This document shows, in pieces, positions 37,655 to 45,233 of a DNA stretch of 64,000 nt. The stretch is taken from contig CBFIHP010000009.1 in the NCBI GenBank assembly GCA_965662355.1, positions 1 to 64,000 on the forward strand, given 5' to 3'. Position 1 is the stretch's first letter, and each line of letters opens with the position of its first letter. The notes beneath the pieces are model-generated. The model had not been told where the DNA came from. It was given only the letters and a program-made list of their open reading frames with translations, and searched no databases. The translations under genes were made by a program, and so were the position numbers. This DNA is from GCA-2683825 sp965662355 (GTDB lineage Bacteria; Planctomycetota; UBA1135; GCA-002686595).

Positions 37655-37877
37655 CAGGGCTCTTCGTTTCTGTAGGGGTTCCAGCCTGGCACGCGGAAGC
37701 GTTCAGGATTGCCGTCGGCAGAACGCTAGCGGCCCAAGCGTCTATGCCCCCGACCAATGTTGATGAAGTTAGAGAAGCCGCCTTGAAGAAGGAAGCTCGA
37801 AGCGATCGAAGAGCGGTATCCACTGCGACATACGAGTGCAGCTCGTCGATCACGGGGCGGCGACTCACCTACGCACC
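37647..37877 (-). pseudogene. Frameshifted rhodanese remnant
   Basis: Two minus-strand frames together give the C-terminal half of a rhodanese. One frame reads ALVCRSGYRSSIASSFLLQG with the active Cys codon at 37828-37830. The next frame supplies VGGIDAWAASVLP. The switch is near 37755, where ATTGGTCGGGGG would read on correctly as ATTGTCGGGGG, so a single extra G is the likely lesion. No N-terminal half is seen upstream, where the APC gene ends. A GTG-started frame (37647-37868) stays open but skips the active site. The loop resembles rhodaneses fused to metallo-beta-lactamase persulfide dioxygenases. Confidence 0.7.
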
Positions 37878-39191
37878 CCTACTCGTCGGTCGATTCCCAA
37901 TGACAGCGTAGAGCACGAGCCCACTGGCGATCGTGAGAAGTGCTGCTAACAATTGCCCTGGTCGATTGACCCCCGCCAGAGTCGCAAGCCCGATCGTGCA
38001 AGCCACATAGAAGGCCGGCGCAACCAAGAGTGTCGGAGATGACGAACTTGCTTCTCGTGAGCGCAAGATGAAGAGGCTTGCTGCTGTCGCAGCGGCGCAG
38101 AGTGACAGCGTGAATCCAAGGTAGGCAAGCAAGTCCTCCAGGGTCGAGACGAGGACGACCACCGAAGCAAGCCCGGCTTGAAACGCAATGGAGGCTACGG
38201 GAGCTACGCCTCCCTTGTCCGGGTGTATTGCAAGCCAGCGTGGAAACACGCCGTCGCGTGCCATCCGGTCGTAGACCCGAGGCCCAGCGATGATCATCGA
38301 TGACACGGAAGTAAGGAGCGCGATCGCAATCACTGCGCGCGTCGCTCCGACGAGCCATCCGCCCCCCAGAGCCTGCGCAGCAACGGCAGCGACGTCGCCT
38401 TTGCCTGTCAGGTCCTCCGGCTGCGGCGCGTAGAGAAAGATAGCGTTCAAGGCGAAGTAGAGCAGAGTCGTGCCGAGCGTTCCCCATAGCATCGCACGCG
38501 GCACCGTTTGCTTTGGTTCCCGCACCTCGCCCAGTACATAGACGGCTGCATTGAACCCGCTGTAGCTAAGGGAGATCCAGACCAGTGAATTGGCGAAGGC
38601 ATAGGGAGAAAACGGACGTTCGGGTGTCGGGGAGGACAGCCCGACCCAGCCCGCACTCTGCAGCTCGAAGAGTGCGTAGAAGACAAACCCCGACAGGAAG
38701 AGCAGTTTGGCCAGCACGACTGCGTTCTGAAAGCGGAGCCCCGCGTTCAAGGACAATCCGTGAACCGCGGCGAGCAGGAGAATCGCGGCCACAGCGAGTC
38801 CTCCCTCGGGTATCCAGCCAGGGCGGACTTCGGCGGGGAGCGCATAGGTCTCGAAGGCTGAGGCGGCAAAGGCGATCGCCCCGGTAAAGCCGGCCAAAAG
38901 GGACACCCATCCAGCGACGAAGCCTACCGCCGGGTGGATGGCTCGGCTCAGGAATACGTACTCGCCGCCCGACTCCTGAATCCGGGTGGACAGCTGCCCA
39001 TAAGTCGCCGCGCCTGTGAGAGCGATGGCTCCTCCCACCAACCATGCGAGAAGGACGACACTGCGGTCCCCGAGGTCCGCCAGAGCGAAGCCGCTGGTCG
39101 TGAAGACGCCAGCCCCGATCATGCTCGCAACGACAAGGGCCGTTGCTGATGGAAGTCCGAAGGGCCGCTTCGCCGGCACGTCCCTTGTCAC
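37869..39191 (-). CDS. APC-family amino acid permease
   Basis: A 440-residue protein with about 12 membrane segments. The APC signature SMIGAGVFTTSGFAL is in TM1 and the ESGGEYVFLSRAIHP block follows TM2. Substrate is unknown; amino acids or amines are usual. The GTG at 39191 was chosen: it is preceded by GAAGG at a suitable distance and overlaps the stop of the short frame at 39188. Placement beside sulfur genes may hint at a sulfur-containing substrate, but that is speculation. Confidence 0.87.
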   Translation of the reverse strand: MTRDVPAKRPFGLPSATALVVASMIGAGVFTTSGFALADLGDRSVVLLAWLVGGAIALTGAATYGQLSTRIQESGGEYVFLSRAIHPAVGFVAGWVSLLAGFTGAIAFAASAFETYALPAEVRPGWIPEGGLAVAAILLLAAVHGLSLNAGLRFQNAVVLAKLLFLSGFVFYALFELQSAGWVGLSSPTPERPFSPYAFANSLVWISLSYSGFNAAVYVLGEVREPKQTVPRAMLWGTLGTTLLYFALNAIFLYAPQPEDLTGKGDVAAVAAQALGGGWLVGATRAVIAIALLTSVSSMIIAGPRVYDRMARDGVFPRWLAIHPDKGGVAPVASIAFQAGLASVVVLVSTLEDLLAYLGFTLSLCAAATAASLFILRSREASSSSPTLLVAPAFYVACTIGLATLAGVNRPGQLLAALLTIASGLVLYAVIGNRPTSRGA

Positions 39192-39325
39192 TCGTCGGCC
39201 TTCACGAACTCGATCAGGTCGGTGTCGTTTGCCGTGAACTGACCGGCGAACCACAGTAGAGAGTCCTGCCGAGTTGGGGCGCGAAGCGTGCCCAGGATCA
39301 GGATGGGGAGAAGGGCGTGAAGCAT
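39188..39325 (-). CDS. Possible 45-residue membrane peptide upstream of the permease
   Basis: A short frame MLHALLPILILGTLRAP... with a hydrophobic N-terminus and acidic end. Its TGA overlaps the permease GTG as GTGA, suggesting coupling. It could be a real small gene, or the tail of a decayed gene, since its C-terminal half (FTANDTDLIEFVKADE) looks like folded-protein sequence. No family recognised. Confidence 0.3.
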   Translation of the reverse strand: MLHALLPILILGTLRAPTRQDSLLWFAGQFTANDTDLIEFVKADE

Positions 39326-39627
39326 CGTGGGATACTCAGGTGATGGGGCTTCCGGCATCGAGGCCGAGATCATAACTGCCCTTGTCTGTCGGTGGCCCAT
39401 GGACTTGGGGCATGGCACGGGCGGGGCTTCTGTTCGTCGCTGCCCAGGCCGTTTTGCTGGCTGCTCATGGGCCTGTCGGCGCTTCGCCTCGGCTCACAGC
39501 GCGTACCATCGGACACGCCTGGCGGCTAGCGTCGATCCGCAAGCCAGAGGGCCATCGCAATTCAATCCAAAGGGACCTGTCCAACGAACCTGCGTTAGTT
39601 CCCTCTGGGAGGATCGGGCCCAGCGTC
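39326..39627. other. Intergenic region, no gene seen
   Basis: About 300 nt between the sulfur islet and the methyltransferase gene. Short open frames on both strands lack any recognisable motif. Probably holds the promoter of the minus-strand permease transcript. Confidence 0.4.
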
Positions 39628-40401
39628 TCAAGCCCGAGTAGCGGCTTCTTTCTGCTCGGCCTTCACACCGGCGCGTTCCGTCGGCGTCAGCGTGGCTCGT
39701 GATCCACGGTAGAGCGGGTTCGCGAGGATGCGCGCAGCGACCTGCTGGCCGGTGACGGAGTACGCGATGTATTCGTACTCGGCCCCCGACTCATCGATGA
39801 ACTCCTGGAAGGCGCGAAACTCGTCCTCCTTCCAGTTAGGGAAATTGTAGTACTCGTCGAAGAGCACGATCGCGCCCGGCTGGAGTCGCGACCCCAGGGC
39901 ACCGAAGATCGTCTTGGTCGAGGAATACAGGTCGCAGTCCACGTGCAGGAAAGCGACATCATCTTCATAGCGCTCGAGGAATCCCCCGAGGGTCTGGTCG
40001 AAGAGCCCGATGTGGAAGGTGACGTTGTCGGGCACGCGGGGCGGCCTGCCCTTGCGGGAGAAGGTCCCGATCTTGTTGCCGTTCCAGTGTTCCGGGAGGC
40101 CATCGAAGGAGTCGAAGCCATGGACCGTGCGCTCGGTGGCATTGGCAATCCAGCGGATAGACTTGCCGCGGGCCACTCCGAACTCGAGGAAGAGTCCGGG
40201 TTGGGCTGTCTCGGCTACCGCGAATTCGAGCAGCGGTTTGTGCTTCTCGAAGAAGGGCGCCTTGCCCATGTGGGCCTTGATGTAGTCGAAGGACTCTCTC
40301 TTGGCTTCCAGTTGGAGATCCAGGAGCAGGTTTGAGGAGTATTGCTTCAGCACAAGGCGCCGAAACAAGTATTCGCTCAGGGTCCTTTTGAAGAGTCGCA
40401 T
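39628..40401 (-). CDS. TylF/MycF-family SAM-dependent methyltransferase
   Basis: A 257-residue class I methyltransferase. SAM-binding motif I is FLEFGVARGKSIRWIA. The segments VHGFDSFDGLPEHWNG and FLHVDCDLYSSTKTIF with GAIVLFDEYYNFPNW match the TylF/MycF family of sugar O-methyltransferases, including metal-ligand Asp residues. Family members methylate hydroxyls of sugars in macrolides or surface polysaccharides. No biosynthetic cluster is next to it, so the substrate is unknown. Confidence 0.85.
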   Translation of the reverse strand: MRLFKRTLSEYLFRRLVLKQYSSNLLLDLQLEAKRESFDYIKAHMGKAPFFEKHKPLLEFAVAETAQPGLFLEFGVARGKSIRWIANATERTVHGFDSFDGLPEHWNGNKIGTFSRKGRPPRVPDNVTFHIGLFDQTLGGFLERYEDDVAFLHVDCDLYSSTKTIFGALGSRLQPGAIVLFDEYYNFPNWKEDEFRAFQEFIDESGAEYEYIAYSVTGQQVAARILANPLYRGSRATLTPTERAGVKAEQKEAATRA

Positions 40402-40460
40402 GGCCGGGTGTCCTTCTCGGTGCGGGAAAAGGACACCATATGCGCTATGGGGAGGAGAGG

Positions 40461-42305
40461 CTAGCGCCGGGCGGCTTTCAGGACCGCTTTGAGCTTGATC
40501 ACCTCGCTGCCCCGACGTACGTCGAAGGTCACCTCGTCTCCGGCTTCCTGTCCGGCGAGCGTGCGCCGCCAGGCACGGGCGCTATCGATCTCGTCGTCGT
40601 TCCAGGTAAGGATGCGGTCTTCCGGCTTCACGCCGCCCAGCTCCGCGGGAGAGCCGGCGGTGACGGTGTTGACGAGCAGGCCGGGCTCCGGATCACCGTT
40701 GGCGTTCGCCAGGGTGATGCCGAACTGGATGTTGTTCGTCCGGCGTCTGTTGCGGCCGCGGCGGTTGACGCTCTGAAAATCGAAGCCCTCGGGGTGAGCG
40801 ACAGCACTCATGCCGATCTCGTGGAACAGGTTGACCGTGCGCACCGCGTCTTCCCGGTTGATCTTGGCGCTGGTGTCCCGGGGCGTGTGATAGTCGTCGT
40901 GGAAGTCGGCGATGATACTGAAGAGCACCGGCACGCCCTTGGCGTAGAACATCAGGTGGTCGCTGCCCGCCGACATGCCTTCGGGCTGCACGATGTCCAG
41001 CTCGGTCTTTGCCAGGATCGGCTCGAGCAGTTCCGCGAGGCCCGTGCCCGTGCCGGCTCCGGAGAGCGAGAGGCGCTTGTTGGTGATACGCCCGATCATG
41101 TCGAAGTTGATCATGAGCGCGTGGTCGTCGATGGGGATGATGGGGTTGTCGGCGTAGTAACGCGCGCCGTTCAAGCCGGACTCCTCGGCATCGAAACCCA
41201 TGAAGAGCACCGAGCGCAGGTTGGCATCGTCACCCATGGCCGCGTAGTCCTGGACCATGCGCTTGGCGATCATCAAGACCGCGGCGCTGCCCGAGGCGTT
41301 GTCGTCAGCGCCGGGATGCAGAACCAGTCCGCGCTCGTTTTCGTCGGCGCGCGATCCGAAGTAGCCCATTCCAAGGTGATCCAGGTGGGCCCCGATGACG
41401 ACGAGTTCGTTCTCGAGCTCGCCCCGGCCGGGAAGGACGGCGCCGACGTTCTCGGCGAAGGTCTTCTTCTGGACGATCTCGACTTGCAGTGCGATCTCAC
41501 CATCAAGGTCGAAGACCTGCGAGGTGTCATCGCACATCTGCCGCAATTCGAGCAGTGACTCGGTGGTGGGAGCCATGGCGGCGATCAGCTTTTCGCCACC
41601 CTCGATGCTGACGTTCATCACCGGGACCTCGATTCGCCCACCGCGGCCGCTGAACATCATCAGCTGGTCCATTCCGTCGTGGTTGGCTCCGGGCGAGTTG
41701 ATCATGATCACGGCCACGGCGCCGCGTTCGGCGGCGGCCTTGACCTTGTCGGCGTAGCGCATGCGCCGGCTCCAACCGCGCTCGCTGAGCAGGCTGGTGC
41801 CTTCCTCGCTCATCGGTTCCAGTCGGAACATGACCGCGATCTTGCCGCTGAGGTCGTCTTCGTCGCGGTAGCTCTGGTACTCACCCGAGTCCGGGTCGGA
41901 GGGCAGGGAGTAGCCGACGAAGATCGCGGGCGCGGTCAATTCTCCAGAGGCCCCCAGCGAGAGCGGTGTGTACTCCGCGCCCACCTGCATGGTCGTTCCG
42001 TTGATGGAGAGCTCGGACGACACGAGTTCCGCCCGCGGTGCCAGTTCGAATTGTTGGCGGAAGCTGCCCTCGAAGGCGGGCTCCAGGTCTTCCTGGCGGA
42101 AGTAGTATTCCATGTATTCCCGGGCCAGTTCCATGCCGCGGGTTCCGGGCAGGCGTCCCTCCATCCAGGGCGATGCCAGGGTCACGATGTGGTCGTTGTA
42201 GACCTCGACGTCCTGCTCGAAGCTGGCCTCGCCGATGCCCTGAGCGGCTGCGAGCGGTTGAAGGGCGAGGAGGATCAGTCCGGAGATAAGACGGGGTGAT
42301 TTCAT
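40461..42305 (-). CDS. Secreted M28-family metallopeptidase with PA and PDZ domains
   Basis: A 614-residue protein with signal peptide (cleavage near AAAQG, residue 21). A PA-type insert (about 90-270) precedes the M28 peptidase domain. Zinc ligands are suggested by IGAHLDHLG, PGADDNASG, FDAEESGLNGA and INFDMIGR, with a final His in DYHTPRD. A PDZ domain closes the protein (about 520-614, GSPAELGGVKPEDRILTWND). It probably trims peptides in the periplasm or outside the cell. ATG at 42305 starts the signal peptide. Confidence 0.92.
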   Translation of the reverse strand: MKSPRLISGLILLALQPLAAAQGIGEASFEQDVEVYNDHIVTLASPWMEGRLPGTRGMELAREYMEYYFRQEDLEPAFEGSFRQQFELAPRAELVSSELSINGTTMQVGAEYTPLSLGASGELTAPAIFVGYSLPSDPDSGEYQSYRDEDDLSGKIAVMFRLEPMSEEGTSLLSERGWSRRMRYADKVKAAAERGAVAVIMINSPGANHDGMDQLMMFSGRGGRIEVPVMNVSIEGGEKLIAAMAPTTESLLELRQMCDDTSQVFDLDGEIALQVEIVQKKTFAENVGAVLPGRGELENELVVIGAHLDHLGMGYFGSRADENERGLVLHPGADDNASGSAAVLMIAKRMVQDYAAMGDDANLRSVLFMGFDAEESGLNGARYYADNPIIPIDDHALMINFDMIGRITNKRLSLSGAGTGTGLAELLEPILAKTELDIVQPEGMSAGSDHLMFYAKGVPVLFSIIADFHDDYHTPRDTSAKINREDAVRTVNLFHEIGMSAVAHPEGFDFQSVNRRGRNRRRTNNIQFGITLANANGDPEPGLLVNTVTAGSPAELGGVKPEDRILTWNDDEIDSARAWRRTLAGQEAGDEVTFDVRRGSEVIKLKAVLKAARR

Positions 42306-42546
42306 AGGCTCGGGAGGGAGTTCGGTGGCTCGAAGCCGGCTGTTACGAAGCCGGAGTGTCGATATGCCCAACCTTCCAGATTCTAACCAGCCTTCCTTTC
42401 TACACCGGCGAGGGTCTTCGCGAGCTACACCGTGGCGAGGAGGAGCGATTCCTAACATGGTGTGTACCTTCGCTCGACAATCGTCCGCCCCGTCCGAGCC
42501 ACGAGGCGTCCCTGCGCTTGAGCCCCTCTCGAGGCCTTCCCGACGG

Positions 42547-43644
42547 CTAGAAAGCGCCGAAGAGGACGCCTGTGAAGGCGGTGATGGGGGCGGCTTCGCG
42601 GTAGTCCTCGAGGCTCTTTGTGAGCAGCTTCACGGAGAGCAGGGCTTCGTCGTAGAGCTCCTGGTCCATCAAAATGCGCCCCAGGCTGCCTTCGCCGGTG
42701 CGGACGTGGGCGACGACAGACCTCAGGTCTTCCGTGGCTGTCTTGACGTTGAGGACGATGGCCTCGAGTTCGTTGCCGAGCTCTTCATCGGAGAGGAGCT
42801 TGCCCATAACGCCCTCGCCGCGTTCGATCTGCTGCCCGAGGTTCGAGAAGGATTGGATGCCCTTGGTGACCTCGAGGGAGAGCTCCTCGTCGTAGATGAG
42901 CCGTCCCACGATTCCGCGACCCGCGCGGATATCGCTGCCGATGGCTTCGAGGCTCACGACGGCGCCGTTGACGGTATCCATGAGCTCGTCGTCGTAGAGG
43001 AGGGCGCCGAGCACGCCATCGCCGCTGGCGAGCTGGTCGCTGGCGTCGCGGATGTTGGAGATGGTCGTGGAGACTTCGTTGGCCATCTGCTCGTCGGCGA
43101 GGAAGCGTCCGACCATACCGCGGCCTTCGCGCACGTTGGCGATGATGGCATCGGTGTTGTTCAGGATGTTGGCGATGGCGGCGCGGTTCTCGGTGAGCAC
43201 GGCGCCAAGGTCCGCCAGGGCCTGAATGGGATTCTTCTGCACCGAGCCATAGAGCGCTCCGTCATCGTCGCGTGGGAGGACGGGGCCTCCGAATTCACCG
43301 GGATCGATATCGATGTGTCGGCCACCGAGGAGGGTGGACTCCGCGATCTTGATCTGGGCACCGCGCAGGAGCTCGACCTGCTTGTCCAGGAGCAAGATGG
43401 CGCGGATCCGCTTCTTCGGTTCGCCGTTGATGTCGAAGTCGAGTTCCTTGACCCGTCCGATGCGCAGACCGGAGACCTGTACCGGATCGCCTTCCCGCAA
43501 CCCGTAGGCTTCGGGGAAGTAAACGACCTCACGGGTCGGCTCCGTGAAGAAGTGCACATCGGTCAAGAAGAGCGTGTACAAGGCCAAGACCGAGAGTGCC
43601 ACGACGAAGAATACGCCGAGTAGAAGTTGACGCTGCTTGTTCAT
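42547..43644 (-). CDS. MCE-family protein with 34-residue tail repeat
   Basis: A 365-residue MlaD-like protein with a membrane anchor (residues 7-27) and MCE domain (about 38-120, EGDPVQVSGLRIGRVKEL). The tail has five copies of a unit opening G-x-G-(hydrophobic)2-G-x-(L/I)2-x-D-(E/D)-E-L at residues about 174, 208, 242, 276 and 317, mostly 34 apart, joined by helical segments. The repeats may stack into a rigid extension. It is the third gene of an MlaE-MlaF-MlaD operon and lies 13 nt after the ATPase gene. Confidence 0.9.
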   Translation of the reverse strand: MNKQRQLLLGVFFVVALSVLALYTLFLTDVHFFTEPTREVVYFPEAYGLREGDPVQVSGLRIGRVKELDFDINGEPKKRIRAILLLDKQVELLRGAQIKIAESTLLGGRHIDIDPGEFGGPVLPRDDDGALYGSVQKNPIQALADLGAVLTENRAAIANILNNTDAIIANVREGRGMVGRFLADEQMANEVSTTISNIRDASDQLASGDGVLGALLYDDELMDTVNGAVVSLEAIGSDIRAGRGIVGRLIYDEELSLEVTKGIQSFSNLGQQIERGEGVMGKLLSDEELGNELEAIVLNVKTATEDLRSVVAHVRTGEGSLGRILMDQELYDEALLSVKLLTKSLEDYREAAPITAFTGVLFGAF

Positions 43645-43657
43645 CTCGTTGCGGAAT

Positions 43658-44443
43658 TCAATCGTAGGGCTTGGCGAGGAATCGCTTCAGGCGCTCGTTC
43701 TTCGAGCGAATGAATTCTTCGGGCGTGCCTTCGTCGAAGACCCGCCCTTGATCGATGAGTACGACCCGATCAGCTGCAACCAGGATGCAGCTGACGAGGT
43801 GCGTGACGACAATAGCCGTGATCCCCAACCTTTCGGTGAGATCACGGATGAGGTGGTTTACCGACATCGAGATCTCGGGGTCGAGACCGGTGTTCGGCTC
43901 GTCGAAGAAGACGATCTCGGGTTCGGTGACGAGCGCTCGGGCGAGGCCGACTCGCTTGCGCATGCCGCCCGAGAGCTCGGGGGGCTTGAGCTCGCCCGTC
44001 CCATGCATCTGAACGAGAGCCAGCTTGTGCTCGACGCGATCATTAATCTCCGCATCGGAGAGATCGGTGTTTTCCCGTAGCGGAAGGGCGATGTTCTCGG
44101 CCACGCTCAGCCAGTTGATCAGGGCGCCATCCTGGAATAGGTAGCCCATGCGCCGGCGCAACTTGACCAGGTCCTCGGGGGCGACGGTGGCCATGTCGTG
44201 GCCCTCGACCAGAATCCGACCCGAATCGGGGTGCACCAGGCCGACAGCGTGGCGCAGGGTGACCGACTTGCCGATGCCCGAGGGGCCCATGATCGCCAGG
44301 GTCTCTCCGCGATGCACGTCGAGATTGAGATCCTTGAGCACGACCTTCTCCCCGAAGCTCTTGCAGACACCGTCATAGCGAATGACGACATCGGACTCCG
44401 TCGAGGAGCGCTGGTCACTTTGGACTTCCGTTGAGGAGATCAT
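43658..44443 (-). CDS. MlaF-type ABC transporter ATPase (second MCE system)
   Basis: A 261-residue nucleotide-binding subunit. Walker A is GPSGIGKSV, Q-loop LFQDGALI, signature LSGGMRKRVGLARAL, Walker B VFFDEPNTGLDPE and switch His VTHL. It belongs to the MCE phospholipid transporter group by signature and by neighbours. Its start overlaps the permease stop by 4 nt. Confidence 0.93.
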   Translation of the reverse strand: MISSTEVQSDQRSSTESDVVIRYDGVCKSFGEKVVLKDLNLDVHRGETLAIMGPSGIGKSVTLRHAVGLVHPDSGRILVEGHDMATVAPEDLVKLRRRMGYLFQDGALINWLSVAENIALPLRENTDLSDAEINDRVEHKLALVQMHGTGELKPPELSGGMRKRVGLARALVTEPEIVFFDEPNTGLDPEISMSVNHLIRDLTERLGITAIVVTHLVSCILVAADRVVLIDQGRVFDEGTPEEFIRSKNERLKRFLAKPYD

Positions 44444-45225
44444 TGGCGGTAGAAGAACCAGCTCATGAAGTAGTTGGAGACGATCACGAGGATGATCGAA
44501 TCACGTACCGCCGCCCGCGTCGCACTACCGACGCCCAGCGCACCGCCACGGGCTCGAATGCCGGCCGCGCAGGAAATGACCGAGATGATGAGACCGAAGA
44601 TGAACGACTTGAAAAGCCCTGCATACACGTCTTTCGGAACGGGCAGCATCCGCGCCGGGGCCTTCAAGGCTTCGACCACCGTGTCGAAGTAGAGCGAGTA
44701 TTCCACGCCCAGCTGTGACTGCGCGACGAAGCTGCCGCCGATGATGCCGACCGCGTCGCAGAGGATAGTCAACATGGGGCAGAGGATGGCCAGGGCGACC
44801 ACGCGCGGCATGACGAGATAGCTCACGCGATCGACCGACAACACTTCGAGGGCGGCTAGCTCTTCGCTGACGGCCATGGTTCCCAGCTCGGCAGCCAGGG
44901 AACTACCGACGGCCGCGGCCAGGATGGTCGCCGTGACGAACGGACCCATCTCGCGTGCCATTGACAAGGCGACGAGAGTTCCGATCTGGTCCTGCTGGCC
45001 GATCTTGGACAGCTCGATGCCCGTCTGCAGTGAAACGACCATACCCATCGACAAACCGACGAGCAGGACGACGTGCAGGACCTTGATGCCCCCGACGTAG
45101 AGCTGATCACCGATCAAGTTACGACGCTTCACGACGGAAGAGATACGCGCGAGAACCCCACCGAAGAGTTCCAGGCGATAGCCGGTCGCAAGCAGTAAGT
45201 TGTTGAGGGTGGAGAAGAGCCGCAT
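44440..45225 (-). CDS. MlaE-type permease (second MCE system)
   Basis: A 261-residue permease with about five membrane helices and the family blocks REMGPFVTATI, AAELGTMAVSEELAALEVL and MPRVVALAILCP. It has no STAS domain, unlike the permease at 8518. It is the first gene of the operon and lies 8 nt downstream of the WPLF lipoprotein gene, so they may be co-transcribed. No auxiliary lipoprotein follows this set, although the upstream lipoprotein could be its outer-membrane partner. Confidence 0.93.
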   Translation of the reverse strand: MRLFSTLNNLLLATGYRLELFGGVLARISSVVKRRNLIGDQLYVGGIKVLHVVLLVGLSMGMVVSLQTGIELSKIGQQDQIGTLVALSMAREMGPFVTATILAAAVGSSLAAELGTMAVSEELAALEVLSVDRVSYLVMPRVVALAILCPMLTILCDAVGIIGGSFVAQSQLGVEYSLYFDTVVEALKAPARMLPVPKDVYAGLFKSFIFGLIISVISCAAGIRARGGALGVGSATRAAVRDSIILVIVSNYFMSWFFYRQ

Positions 45226-45233
45226 CTCGGGGA

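Noticed and set aside
37647..37868. Intact 73-residue protein read from GTG at 37868
   Set aside because: Its frame misses the rhodanese active-site loop, which is conserved in the neighbouring frame, so a frameshifted remnant explains the region better.
41679..42299. Plus-strand frame opposite the M28 peptidase
   Set aside because: No domain and antisense composition; the peptidase is well supported.
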